A stretch of 64,000 nt of DNA from Flagellimonas flava (GCF_900129665.1 NZ_FQWL01000002.1:310001-374000); one strand, 5' to 3'; counted from the first letter of the stretch, positions 45,252 to 54,292 are shown. Notes: generated by a model not told the origin, from the sequence alone. Numbers and translations are program-made.

Positions 45252-46364
45252 ATGCAAAGTTCCAAACGTATTCTAGTTGCTCCATTAAATTGGGGGTTGG
45301 GGCATGCCACTAGGTGCATCCCTATCATAAAAGCTCTTATGAAGGAAGGTCACCAGCCTTTTATTGCTTCGGATGGGGTTGCTCTTTCGTTGCTTCAAAA
45401 AGAGTTCCCGGAATTACCTTCCTTTGAGTTGCCGTCGTACAAAATCACCTATGCGGAAAAAGGAAAGAATTTTAAAATCAAAATGATTTGGGATTCTCCA
45501 AAAGTGATTAAAGCTATCGCCAAGGAAAAAAAAGCAGTTAAAAAACTGGTAAAGGAAAACCATTTGGATGGCATCATTTCCGACAATAGACTTGGGGTCC
45601 ATCACAAAAAAGTACCCTGTGTTTTTATCACCCATCAACTAAACGTACTTTCCGGAAATACCACTTGGATGAGCTCCAAAGTGCATCAAAAAGTCATTAA
45701 AAAATTTAGGGCCTGTTGGGTTCCAGATGTGCAGGGTAAGCCCAATCTCACTGGCAAACTTGGGCATCTTAAAAAATCCAAGCTCAATATTGTTTATTTA
45801 GGCCCCTTGAGCCGGTTTGAAAAACAAGAAGAGCCCATTTTATACAATCTTATGGTGCTACTCTCAGGACCAGAGCCCCAGCGTACATTCTTGGAGGAAC
45901 AGTTGTTGGACGAACTTCTGGATTTTGATGGAAACATCCTTTTTGTGAAAGGGAAGATTGAGAGGGAGCAAACCCAAGAGGAAATTGAAAGAGAAAAGGG
46001 TTCCCTAACCCTCTACAATTTTATGCAGTCACATCAACTCCAAGAAGCGCTCAACCAAAGCGAAAAAATACTCTGCAGGTCGGGATACACTACGGTTATG
46101 GATTTGGCCAAGTTGGAAAAGAAGGCATTTTTTATTCCCACCCCTGGTCAGTACGAACAGGAATATTTGGCAAAACGATTGGAAAAAAAGTGTCTAGTTC
46201 CGTGCTCCAATCAAGATGAGTTTGAACTCAACCAACTTAATAGAATTGACGAATTTAAAGGACTGACCAAATTTGAATCCCAGATAGATTATGCAGAACT
46301 TTTTGAGGTTTTTTCCAATGTAAAAGAGAACTCTGAACCCACATCCTCCTCACTTTCCACATAG
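45252..46364 (+). CDS. GT-B glycosyltransferase, MurG/UGT-like
   Basis: 370 residues. The N-terminus LVAPLNWGLGHATRCIPII (about 8-26) is the Gly-rich acceptor loop of MurG-like GT-B enzymes. The C-terminal half contains ILCRSGYTTVMDLAKLEKKAFFIPTPGQYEQ (about 274-304 in parts), the donor-binding pattern for UDP-sugars. Acceptor unknown; probably a lipid or cell-envelope glycan. No signal peptide. The last 76 bases overlap the 3' end of the histidine-kinase gene in antiparallel orientation; the extra C-terminal residues (VKENSEPTSSSLST) look like a non-conserved tail made by readthrough into the complementary strand. Confidence 0.82.
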   Translation: MQSSKRILVAPLNWGLGHATRCIPIIKALMKEGHQPFIASDGVALSLLQKEFPELPSFELPSYKITYAEKGKNFKIKMIWDSPKVIKAIAKEKKAVKKLVKENHLDGIISDNRLGVHHKKVPCVFITHQLNVLSGNTTWMSSKVHQKVIKKFRACWVPDVQGKPNLTGKLGHLKKSKLNIVYLGPLSRFEKQEEPILYNLMVLLSGPEPQRTFLEEQLLDELLDFDGNILFVKGKIEREQTQEEIEREKGSLTLYNFMQSHQLQEALNQSEKILCRSGYTTVMDLAKLEKKAFFIPTPGQYEQEYLAKRLEKKCLVPCSNQDEFELNQLNRIDEFKGLTKFESQIDYAELFEVFSNVKENSEPTSSSLST

Positions 46365-47344
46365 ATTTTTTCATCGTGAGCTTCGATAATGTGCTTTACA
46401 ATGGACAATCCTAAACCGGAACCGCCCTCTTTGCGACTTCCACTTTGGTCAACGCGATAAAATCGTTCGAACAATCTTGGAATATGTTGTTTTGGGATTC
46501 CCTCCCCATTATCGGTTACACGGATGATTACTTTGTTCTTGATCAGGTTTTCAACGCTCACCTCGGTAGTTCCATTGGAATGGCCATACTTAATGGAATT
46601 TACTAAAAGATTACTTACTACTTGCTGAATTTTTTCCCTATCTGCGTTGACATAGATTGGCCGATTGTACTCCATATCGAACGTAAGTGCAATGCCCTTT
46701 TTTGAGGCCTTCATTTCCAAAAGATCAAAAACATTTTGGATCAGCTCAATGATATCAAAGTCTTCGCGTTCCAGTTTAAGTCCACCTACCTCCAGCTTAG
46801 TGATCAAATCCAGGTCCCGGACGATATAAATGAGTCTTTCCACTCCTTTGTTCGCCCTGTTCAAGTACTTTTCTCTTATTTTTTTGTCGTTCATGGCCCC
46901 ATCAAGCAGGGTCAGGATATATCCTTGTACAGTAAACAGAGGTGTTTTTAACTCGTGGGAAACATTTCCCAAAAAGTCCTTTCTATATTCCTCCCGAATT
47001 TTAAGGGTATCAATTTCTATTTTCTTGTCCTCGGCAAATTTTCCAATCTCCTGAGTGAGGGTTTTCATGTCCGTAGTAACAGGTTTGGAGGAAAAAGAGG
47101 ATGATTCCAATAGGGAAACGTCGTCGTAGATTTTTTTAACCCTCCTGTAGATAAAGCGTTCCACCCGTATTTGGAGAATGGTAAAACAAACCAAAAAGCA
47201 GAGAAGGGAAAACAGCAAGGCTGGAATCCAAAAACTTTGCTCTTGATGCATCAAAAAAGCAGCAAAGAGTATAGTAAGAAAACATGTGATCAGCAGGGAT
47301 GACCTTAAGGCAAATTTATAGGACTTCCTTAATTGTATGGCCAT
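46289..47344 (-). CDS. phoR: PhoR-type sensor histidine kinase
   Basis: 351 residues with two N-terminal membrane helices (about 13-32 and 38-58), a dimerisation domain with phospho-acceptor His130 in VSHELKTPL, and an ATPase with the N box (VNSIKYG), the G1 box (TDNGEGIP) and GSGLGLSIV. Only a short non-conserved region lies between the membrane and the kinase, so there is no large periplasmic sensor, as in PhoR. The start codon shares one base with the stop of the response-regulator gene (TAATG). With the adjacent PhoB-type regulator and 11-bp TAACA repeats it is assigned as the phosphate sensor kinase; the cognate signal is inference. Confidence 0.85.
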   Translation of the reverse strand: MAIQLRKSYKFALRSSLLITCFLTILFAAFLMHQEQSFWIPALLFSLLCFLVCFTILQIRVERFIYRRVKKIYDDVSLLESSSFSSKPVTTDMKTLTQEIGKFAEDKKIEIDTLKIREEYRKDFLGNVSHELKTPLFTVQGYILTLLDGAMNDKKIREKYLNRANKGVERLIYIVRDLDLITKLEVGGLKLEREDFDIIELIQNVFDLLEMKASKKGIALTFDMEYNRPIYVNADREKIQQVVSNLLVNSIKYGHSNGTTEVSVENLIKNKVIIRVTDNGEGIPKQHIPRLFERFYRVDQSGSRKEGGSGLGLSIVKHIIEAHDEKIYVESEEDVGSEFSFTLEKTSKSSA

Positions 47345-48030
47345 TACAAGACAAACTTATACCCTACGCCCTTAACGGTTTTAAAATGGTGGTCTCCTAT
47401 TTTTTCGCGTAGTTTTCTAATGTGGACATCAATGGTTCTTCCTCCAACAACAACTTCATTTCCCCAAACTTTGTCCAATATAACCTCCCTTTTAAATACT
47501 TTACTCGGCTTGGAGGTCAATAGGGAAAGTAGTTCAAACTCTTTTCGGGGAAGAATGATTTCCTCACCATCGTTTACAATTTTATATTCTTCCCTATTGA
47601 TAATGATGTTACCCACCTTTACAATATCCTCCACTTCGGTCTTTTCCTCCTTCAATCTTCTCAACAAGGCCTTTACCTTGCTCACCAACACCTTGGGCTT
47701 AATGGGTTTGGTGATGTAGTCATCGGCTCCCGCATCAAAACCGGCCACCTGGGAATAGTCTTCGCCCCTAGCGGTCAAAAAAGTAATAATGGTATTTTCC
47801 AACCCTGGGGTATTGCGAATCACCTCGCAAGCTTCAATTCCATCCATTTCAGGCATCATCACGTCTAAAATGATGAGATGTGGGTTCTTTTTCTTGGCTT
47901 TGGCAACACCCTCTACCCCGTTTTTTGCAGTAAAAACCTCGTAGCCTTCCGAGGATAGATTATAACTGACAATTTCCAGAATATCGGGCTCATCGTCCAC
48001 CAACAAAATCTTAATGTCCTTCGTTTTCAT
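47344..48030 (-). CDS. phoB: PhoB-type response regulator
   Basis: I start at the ATG at 48030 (228 residues: MKTKDIKILLVDDEPD), since the upstream in-frame ATG at 48099 adds a non-conserved stretch and would lie over the candidate promoter. The receiver domain has acidic Asp12/Asp13, phospho-acceptor Asp56 (LDVMMPEMDG) and Lys in the KPIKPKVL loop. The C-terminus is an OmpR/PhoB winged helix (VWGNEVVVGGRTIDVHIRKLR in parts). It is the first gene of the phoB-phoR operon and is divergent from the TonB receptor. Confidence 0.87.
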   Translation of the reverse strand: MKTKDIKILLVDDEPDILEIVSYNLSSEGYEVFTAKNGVEGVAKAKKKNPHLIILDVMMPEMDGIEACEVIRNTPGLENTIITFLTARGEDYSQVAGFDAGADDYITKPIKPKVLVSKVKALLRRLKEEKTEVEDIVKVGNIIINREEYKIVNDGEEIILPRKEFELLSLLTSKPSKVFKREVILDKVWGNEVVVGGRTIDVHIRKLREKIGDHHFKTVKGVGYKFVL

Positions 48031-48057
48031 GGGATGGTAATTTATACGTTGATCGCC

Positions 48058-48065
48058 CAAATGTA
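48058..48065 (-). promoter_or_regulatory. Candidate promoter -7 box of phoB
   Basis: On the minus strand TACATTTG matches TAnnTTTG exactly, 28 bases before the phoB start chosen here. This supports the shorter phoB ORF. No perfect TTG box upstream. Confidence 0.4.
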
Positions 48066-48093
48066 AATATAATACTATAACGCCATTAATGCT

Positions 48094-48161
48094 TAACATT
48101 CATTTAATGTGATAACATTATTGTAACAGTTCTTAAATAAACACTTAACACGCGGGTAACA
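48094..48161. promoter_or_regulatory. Candidate PhoB operator: TAACA half-sites on an 11-bp register
   Basis: TAACA occurs five times on the plus strand, at 48094, 48113, 48124, 48146 and 48157. The last four are spaced 11, 22 and 11 bases; the missing register position (about 48135) holds the degenerate TAAAT. PhoB dimers bind head-to-tail 11-bp direct repeats, so an 11-bp register of short repeats directly between a phoB gene and a TonB-receptor gene is strong circumstantial evidence for a Pho box array. The half-site sequence is not the E. coli one (TGTCA). Confidence 0.6.
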
Positions 48162-48211
48162 TCGCTTTTACAGCACGAGTCTTTCTTTGCGCCATCTAGA
48201 TTAAATACCTA

Positions 48212-51154
48212 ATGAAATATATTTTATTGACTTTTACACTGTTTGTAGGATTGCAAACAAGTGCACAGACAACCACGGGAAGCATCGTGGGTAAGCTTAT
48301 CGACAAAGAATTAAACGATGAACCTTTGGCTTTTGCCAACGTACTGATAAAGGGTACGACACAAGGCACAACATCCGACTTTGATGGACTTTATGAAATC
48401 TCTGGAATTGAACCTGGGACTTACACGGTTGTATTCAGCTATTTGGGTTATGAAACCATTGAAATTCCTAACGTGGAAGTGGTTGCGGACAAGGTAACTA
48501 ATATTGATGTTCCCATGAGTGCGTCAGCCGGATTGGCTTTGGATGAAGTTGTTGTAACAACCGTGGCAAGAAAAGATTCCCAAACCGCTCTTCTTCTAGA
48601 TCAGAGGAGAGCAGTAACGGTTGTTGAAAGTATTGGGGCACAGGAACTCGGCGATTTGGGTATTTCTGATGCAAAAACCGCAACGACCAAAATCTCCGGT
48701 GTAACGGAAAGTGAAGCTTCTGGGGATATTTTTGTAAGAGGATTAGGTGACAGATATCTTTCAACAACATTAAACGGTCTGCCAATCCCTTCTGATAACG
48801 TAGATAGAAAAAACATCAACCTAGGTTTATTTCCTACCAGAGTTATCCAAAATATAAGTATTAGCAAAACCTATTCGGCCAAAACCTCGGCCGATCAAGC
48901 CTCAGGTAACATAGATATAGCTTCAAGGGAACTGGTTGGCAGCTCTGAGTTGAGCATCGGTGTTTCGGGTGGTTTGAATACCTCAGTATATCAAGATGGA
49001 GTCAATGACAATTTTTTGGTTTCCCCGAATTTGGATGATGAAACCACTTTTGGATTTTATAAGTCGGATAGAACGCTGGTCCAACAATTGACCGAACAAT
49101 CGTGGGATCCTGCCACTAGAGAAAATCCATTGAATTATGGGATGAATCTAACTTTTGGAAAAAAGCTCTTTGACAATAAGCTTTCGTTCATTCTAACCGG
49201 ATCGCACAATGAGAGCTTTAGACATAATGAAGGTGTCTATCAGATTTTGGAGTACGGTTTTGTTCAGGTTGGCGCATCGGATTATACAACATATGAATCT
49301 GAAATCACGAATACGGCCCTACTCGATTTAACCTATTATATCAACGATAAGAACAAAATAAAATCGACTACCACTTTCCTCAATACGTTAAAGGATGAGG
49401 TTGTGGAGTTTGGTAGAAATGGGGAGGCTCAAGTTAGTGATGATACCGATGCTTTTGGCAGTTTTGGAATTCCATTGGAATTTGTAAAAGACCAAAACAC
49501 AAAACAAACCAGTCTATTGGTTACCCAACTTTTGGGTGAGCACCAGCTTTCCGACAACAATCAATTGACTTGGGCAGGGGGTTATAATTTGCTCAATGCC
49601 GATGAACCTAACCGAATCAGAAACCAAGTATTCTTTGACGCCTCACCAGAAACCTCGGTAGCATTAAACTCTCAAGGTGGTTTTAATCAAAGAAAAGCTG
49701 CACAATTGATTGAGGATATCGAATACAATGGTTATATAAACGATGTAATCAGTGTTATTAACGAAGAAAACGCCGAGGGGGGTTCTAACAAAAAGTTTGA
49801 TATCGAATTAGGCGTTTTTTACCGAAACAAAGAGCGTGATTTCAGCTCTGAATTTGTAGGGGTAACCGAATCCAACAGCGTGGACAGGTTTAGCACAAGA
49901 ACCAATAGCCTGGATAATTTGAACGGTATACTAAATACCCAAAATTTTGCCAATGGTTCTTTACAAGTTGTTCGGTTAAGCTCAAATGCCAACGGGGAAA
50001 CAAAAGACATTTATACTGGGGAATATACTTCGCAGGCCGCATATGCCAATTTCAATGTACAACTTGACAAACTTGGGGTAAACGCAGGATTGAGATTCCA
50101 AAAAGACGAGATATTTGTCAGCTATGATGTAGGTGGCAGTGGTACAAGGATTGTTGGAGATACTGAACAAGATTATTCAAAGGTTTATCCAAGTTTAAAC
50201 TTAAAATATGCCATTAACGACAAGCATGCCTTAAGATTTGCAGCAAGTAGAACCATTACATTACCAGAATTTAAAGAAATAGCTCCCTTCAGGTATGTTG
50301 CCCCATCTGGTCAAGAAGTTACTGGTAATGCAGATAACCTTACGGCATCTTTCACCAATAATTTTGACCTTAAATGGGAATTCTTCCCTACAAACGATCA
50401 GTTGATTTCCCTGGCGGTTTTCTACAAGGATATCACCGACCCTATCAACAGAACCGTACAGCGTGGGGGTGAAAGCATTTGGACTTATGAAAATACAGGT
50501 GAAAAAGCTGAAGTTTACGGGATTGAGTTGGAGAGCAAAATTAGCCTAATCAAGCCCACCTATGACGAAGTAAATGACATCGATTCAGGTTTTGATTTAA
50601 GCCTAGTTTTCAATACTACACTCATGCACCATGAACAAGATTTGAAACTTGTTCTAACCGACGATGGGGCAAGTGCAACCGACTTCTTCAGATTTGGAAC
50701 CAATACTTCAACTGGTCTGCAAGGAGCTTCTGACTTCATTGTCAACACCAACTTGAATCTTAAAACCGCTGGCGAAAATCCTTTTGGAGCATCGCTTAAC
50801 GCCAATTACGCTTCTGACAAAATTTTTGTTTTGGGTAGTGCCGAAGGGTTTAACATTTATGATTATTCCTATAACGACAACATTGTTGAAAATGGGTTTG
50901 TAGTGCTAAACGGTAGGTTAAGCAAAGACCTTGGCGAGCACTGGCAACTTTCCTTAACGGGACAAAACCTATTGAATCCTGAAATCAAGCGAACCCAAGG
51001 TGTTTTGGACAACCGAAATGAAATTCGGGATTTTTCAACTGACATCAATGAACGTTTGGGGGCCAATGCTCCACAAAGAATTATCCGTACCGAAACGGTA
51101 AGATCTTATAAACTAGGCAGTACGGTAAGTCTAGGTGTGACCTATAATTTTTAA
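48212..51154 (+). CDS. TonB-dependent outer-membrane receptor
   Basis: 980 residues. A signal peptide ending SAQ (about residue 19) is followed by a carboxypeptidase-regulatory-like domain (about 23-110: GTTQGTTSDFDGLYEI, FSYLGYETIEI), a DEVVVT TonB-box-like stretch, a plug domain with GDIFVRGLGDRYLSTTLNG (about 170-188) and a beta-barrel ending GVTYNF. It is a receptor without a SusD partner. The upstream PhoB-type repeats suggest it is induced by phosphate starvation, perhaps to take up an organophosphate or phosphate complex. The next gene starts 51 bases downstream and is probably cotranscribed. Confidence 0.9.
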   Translation: MKYILLTFTLFVGLQTSAQTTTGSIVGKLIDKELNDEPLAFANVLIKGTTQGTTSDFDGLYEISGIEPGTYTVVFSYLGYETIEIPNVEVVADKVTNIDVPMSASAGLALDEVVVTTVARKDSQTALLLDQRRAVTVVESIGAQELGDLGISDAKTATTKISGVTESEASGDIFVRGLGDRYLSTTLNGLPIPSDNVDRKNINLGLFPTRVIQNISISKTYSAKTSADQASGNIDIASRELVGSSELSIGVSGGLNTSVYQDGVNDNFLVSPNLDDETTFGFYKSDRTLVQQLTEQSWDPATRENPLNYGMNLTFGKKLFDNKLSFILTGSHNESFRHNEGVYQILEYGFVQVGASDYTTYESEITNTALLDLTYYINDKNKIKSTTTFLNTLKDEVVEFGRNGEAQVSDDTDAFGSFGIPLEFVKDQNTKQTSLLVTQLLGEHQLSDNNQLTWAGGYNLLNADEPNRIRNQVFFDASPETSVALNSQGGFNQRKAAQLIEDIEYNGYINDVISVINEENAEGGSNKKFDIELGVFYRNKERDFSSEFVGVTESNSVDRFSTRTNSLDNLNGILNTQNFANGSLQVVRLSSNANGETKDIYTGEYTSQAAYANFNVQLDKLGVNAGLRFQKDEIFVSYDVGGSGTRIVGDTEQDYSKVYPSLNLKYAINDKHALRFAASRTITLPEFKEIAPFRYVAPSGQEVTGNADNLTASFTNNFDLKWEFFPTNDQLISLAVFYKDITDPINRTVQRGGESIWTYENTGEKAEVYGIELESKISLIKPTYDEVNDIDSGFDLSLVFNTTLMHHEQDLKLVLTDDGASATDFFRFGTNTSTGLQGASDFIVNTNLNLKTAGENPFGASLNANYASDKIFVLGSAEGFNIYDYSYNDNIVENGFVVLNGRLSKDLGEHWQLSLTGQNLLNPEIKRTQGVLDNRNEIRDFSTDINERLGANAPQRIIRTETVRSYKLGSTVSLGVTYNF

Positions 51155-51205
51155 TTGAATATTCAACTGGTAACAATAACAATTTAAACTTTTAAACCTT
51201 CAATT

Positions 51206-53314
51206 ATGAAAACGAAAATCTTTAAATTTTCAATCACCTTCGTTGCTGCATTCGCACTTGCAATTACTGGGTGTAGCAGTGATGATAACGGTGACGGTCC
51301 ATCTTGTACAAATGGAATCCAGGATGGCACTGAAACAGGTGTGGACTGTGGTGGAGCCTGCGCGGACACATGTACGGCGGAGCCAACTTGTTCAGATGGT
51401 GTTCAAAACGGTGATGAGACCGGAGTTGATTGCGGTGGTTCGTGTCCAAATGCTTGTACGTCATCTATAAATTTGACTTCTCTTAGCCCAATTACTGAAG
51501 ACTTAACCCTTGATGCTAACGAAACCTACATACTTGATGGTGCAGTTAGTGTTGAAAATGGTGCAAAATTAACGATTCCTGCTGGTACCACTATTACAGC
51601 CTCAGCTGCTTCCGGTGACGAAACCAGTACGTATATCGTTATTCAAAAAGGCGCTTCTATTGATATCTTAGGTACTTCTTCCAATCCTGTTGTAATGACA
51701 TCCGATAGTGAAACTCCAGGGGACTGGGGTGGTTTGGTAATCCTTGGTGATGCAACTACGACCAAAGGTACAGATGCAAAGGCAGAAGTTGGCGAGTTCC
51801 TATATGGTGGCTCCAATGATACTGATAATTCTGGTACCATTAACTACTTGATTATCAATTATGCTGGTGCACAAATCAATCCGGAATCCCAGTACAACGG
51901 TCTTACACTATATGCCGTTGGGTCTGGAACTTCCATCAGCAATGTTGCTTTGTTGAACGGTACTGATGACGGTGTTGAATTCTTTGGAGGAACTGTTTCC
52001 GCTTCCAACTTCTACATGGAAAACAACCAAGACGATGCTATTGATTGGACTGAAGGTTGGAACGGAACCTTGACCAATGCTTACGTTCTGCATACCGAAG
52101 CTGGCTTCTCTACGGCCGTAGAAGCGGATGGTGATAATGGAAATCCAACTTTGACCAACCTAACGGTTTTATCTACTCAAGGAGGTACAGCTCTTCAGTT
52201 CAAAAAAGAATCTGGTGCAACCATCACTGGTCTTTCCATATCAGGTTACGAAACTATCCTTGATTTTAGGGATGGTGGTGCTGTTTCCAATGTACAAATT
52301 GAAGGTGAAGATTCCGATCCAAATGAACTCTATGCCAACCTAGCAACTGTTGATTTCAACATGTTCTCTTGGGCGACTGGAGAAGACATCACTACTTCTG
52401 CAAACCTTCAAGGTAGTGTTACTTCCGATTTAACCTTGAACGCCTCTACCGCCTATACCTTGCAAGGCACTTTGAGTGTTGAAGCTGGTGTTAAGTTGAC
52501 TATCCCTGCAGGTACAACCATTACCGCTGACGTTCAGGCGGCAGGTGCGACCAGTACTTTCATTGTTGTGCAGAAAGGAGCAATGATCGAAATTCAAGGA
52601 ACGGCTGCCAATCCTGTTGTAATGACCTCTAGTGGAGAAACTGCTGGTGATTGGGGTGGATTGGTCATCGCTGGTGATGCCACAACAACCAAAGGTACCG
52701 ATGCCACTGCTGAAGTCGGTAACATTATTTACGGTGGTTCCAATGACACCGATAACTCTGGTTCCATTGATTATTTGATCATCAACTACGCTGGTGCACA
52801 GATCAACTCTGAATCACAGTACAATGGTCTTACACTTTATGCAGTAGGTTCCGGAACTACTATCTCCAACGTTGCTGTTTTAAATGGAGCAGACGATGGT
52901 GTTGAATTCTTTGGAGGTACAGTTTCGGCATCCAACTTCTACTTGGAAAACAACCAGGATGACGCTATAGATTGGACAGAAGGCTGGAACGGTACCTTAA
53001 CAGATGCGTATGTTCTACATACTGAAGCTGGTTTCTCTACTGCTGTTGAGGCGGATGGCGATAACAACATGCCTACTTTGGAAAACTTGACCTGTGTTTC
53101 CAGTCAAGGCGGTACTGCGTTACAGTTCAAAAAAGAATCTGGTGCTGCAATCACCGGTCTTTCTTTGAGTGGATACGCAACCAACGTTGACTTTAGAGAT
53201 GGCGGTGCCACTACAAATGTTACTGTTGATGGCGCAACCATCGATGTGAATGCTGCTTATGATGATCCAGCAACCGTTGATGTAACCATGTTTGATTGGG
53301 CCACTGGAAACTAA
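51206..53314 (+). CDS. Surface lipoprotein with two Cys-rich repeats and a duplicated beta-rich domain
   Basis: 702 residues. The lipoprotein signal ends ITGC (Cys23). Two 23-residue repeats (34-56 and 62-84) each show C-x-G-x-x-x-G-x-E-T-G-V-D-C-G-G-x-C-x-x-x-C, four Cys per repeat, a disulfide-knob motif of secreted proteins. Two ~300-residue domains (about 90-392 and 398-702) are near copies, with LTIPAGTTITA, DWGGLVI, GGSNDTDNSG, YNGLTLYAVGSGT and DDGVEFFGGTVSASNFY in both. They look like right-handed parallel beta-helices. Following a TonB receptor, a surface ligand-binding role is plausible but the ligand is unknown. A terminator follows. Confidence 0.85.
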   Translation: MKTKIFKFSITFVAAFALAITGCSSDDNGDGPSCTNGIQDGTETGVDCGGACADTCTAEPTCSDGVQNGDETGVDCGGSCPNACTSSINLTSLSPITEDLTLDANETYILDGAVSVENGAKLTIPAGTTITASAASGDETSTYIVIQKGASIDILGTSSNPVVMTSDSETPGDWGGLVILGDATTTKGTDAKAEVGEFLYGGSNDTDNSGTINYLIINYAGAQINPESQYNGLTLYAVGSGTSISNVALLNGTDDGVEFFGGTVSASNFYMENNQDDAIDWTEGWNGTLTNAYVLHTEAGFSTAVEADGDNGNPTLTNLTVLSTQGGTALQFKKESGATITGLSISGYETILDFRDGGAVSNVQIEGEDSDPNELYANLATVDFNMFSWATGEDITTSANLQGSVTSDLTLNASTAYTLQGTLSVEAGVKLTIPAGTTITADVQAAGATSTFIVVQKGAMIEIQGTAANPVVMTSSGETAGDWGGLVIAGDATTTKGTDATAEVGNIIYGGSNDTDNSGSIDYLIINYAGAQINSESQYNGLTLYAVGSGTTISNVAVLNGADDGVEFFGGTVSASNFYLENNQDDAIDWTEGWNGTLTDAYVLHTEAGFSTAVEADGDNNMPTLENLTCVSSQGGTALQFKKESGAAITGLSLSGYATNVDFRDGGATTNVTVDGATIDVNAAYDDPATVDVTMFDWATGN
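51473..53311 (+). repeat. Tandem ~300-codon duplication within one gene
   Basis: Segment 51473-52381 and segment 52397-53311 encode proteins that align along their whole length with high identity, while many third codon positions differ. The duplication is thus old enough for silent drift but the protein sequence is kept, indicating selection on both copies. Confidence 0.85.
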
Positions 53315-53339
53315 TTCCATATCATAAATTGTTTATTAA

Positions 53340-53365
53340 AAGCCCTCTTTACGAGGGCTTTTTTT
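53340..53365 (+). terminator. Terminator after the duplicated lipoprotein gene
   Basis: The stem AGCCCTC/GAGGGCT (53341-53347 with 53353-53359) encloses a five-base loop and runs into seven T residues (53359-53365). It closes the TonB-receptor operon. Confidence 0.88.
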
Positions 53366-53462
53366 GCACTTCATCGAAAAGTGTGGGTTTTTTCCTTAGG
53401 CTTTTCCCTATGGGTAGCCAAATTATTTATATTTGTGGCATAGCCTTTGTAACCAATACTTT

Positions 53463-53771
53463 ATGAAGCACCTTTACCTCGTCTTATTCTTTTTTGTCTG
53501 TACCGTTGGATTCTCCCAGAGTTCCCAAGCAGGTGGAGATATAGACGGGTTTAAGCTTTATCCCAATCCGGTTCCACATGGCAAGGTCTTTATAGAGACT
53601 ACCAAAAATGCCCCCAAGAAAATCCTAATTTTCGATGTTTTGGGCACCCAAGTCCTTCAAACTACCATTTTAGGAAGGGAACTCAACCTTTCAAACTTGG
53701 ACAAAGGTGTATATATCCTTCGGGTTTTTGAGCACAACAAAGTGGCCACCAGAAAGCTGATCATCAAGTAA
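53463..53771 (+). CDS. T9SS sorting-domain-only secreted protein 1
   Basis: I start at the ATG at 53463 (102 residues), which begins a signal peptide (MKHLYLVLFFFVCTVGFSQ); an upstream in-frame ATG is unlikely. After a ~10-residue linker the whole mature protein is a type A T9SS C-terminal domain: GFKLYPNPV (about 30-38), ILIFDVLGTQV, LNLSNLDKGVYILRV and final RKLIIK. There is no catalytic or binding domain. It is close to a near twin 142 bases downstream. Possible roles are a decoy, carrier or adaptor of T9SS, or a remnant; none is proven. Confidence 0.85.
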   Translation: MKHLYLVLFFFVCTVGFSQSSQAGGDIDGFKLYPNPVPHGKVFIETTKNAPKKILIFDVLGTQVLQTTILGRELNLSNLDKGVYILRVFEHNKVATRKLIIK

Positions 53772-53913
53772 TTAGTGCATTTCATCGATGTTTTCTGTTA
53801 GCCAACATCAGATTTAGGGCCTTTACCTACACAATTCTTTGTTTCACAACATTTTATAGTCCTCCTAGAAGCTATTTTCTACTTTTACAATGCTTATACC
53901 CAAATCAGCATTT

Positions 53914-54237
53914 ATGAAGAAAATCTACTTTGTACTCATTATGGCTTTACCCCTATTCACATTTGGTCAGGAATTGGTCAGTGTAAACACTGAGCAAGTG
54001 CAAGAGCTAAAAGGCTTTAAAATGTACCCTAATCCGGTATATGGCGATGAGGTATACCTTACCACAGCAACCAACGGAAGCAAACAAATAAAAATCTATG
54101 ATGTATTTGGGGAAGTGGTTCTCACCGATAGGATTTCCACCAACACCCTAAACGTATCACGACTAGTACCTGGTGTATATGTACTCCAAGTAACAGAAGA
54201 CAAAAAGACCATGACCCGAAAACTGGTTATTAAATAA
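53914..54237 (+). CDS. T9SS sorting-domain-only secreted protein 2
   Basis: I start at the ATG at 53914 (107 residues; MKKIYFVLIMALPLFTFGQ signal). The mature part is again a full type A sorting domain: GFKMYPNPV, IKIYDVFGEVV, LNVSRLVPGVYVLQV and RKLVIK at the end. It is a paralogue of the preceding gene (same length and layout). A terminator follows, so the pair forms its own short transcription block. Confidence 0.85.
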   Translation: MKKIYFVLIMALPLFTFGQELVSVNTEQVQELKGFKMYPNPVYGDEVYLTTATNGSKQIKIYDVFGEVVLTDRISTNTLNVSRLVPGVYVLQVTEDKKTMTRKLVIK

Positions 54238-54247
54238 ATTCCAATAC

Positions 54248-54274
54248 AGCCCTTCAAATGAAGGGCTTTTTTTT
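54248..54274 (+). terminator. Terminator after the second sorting-domain protein
   Basis: An 8-bp stem (54248-54255 with 54260-54267) around the loop AAAT is followed by eight T residues. It is a strong intrinsic terminator on the plus strand, 10 bases past the stop. Confidence 0.9.
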
Positions 54275-54292
54275 GGGTATTTTTATGCCCAA

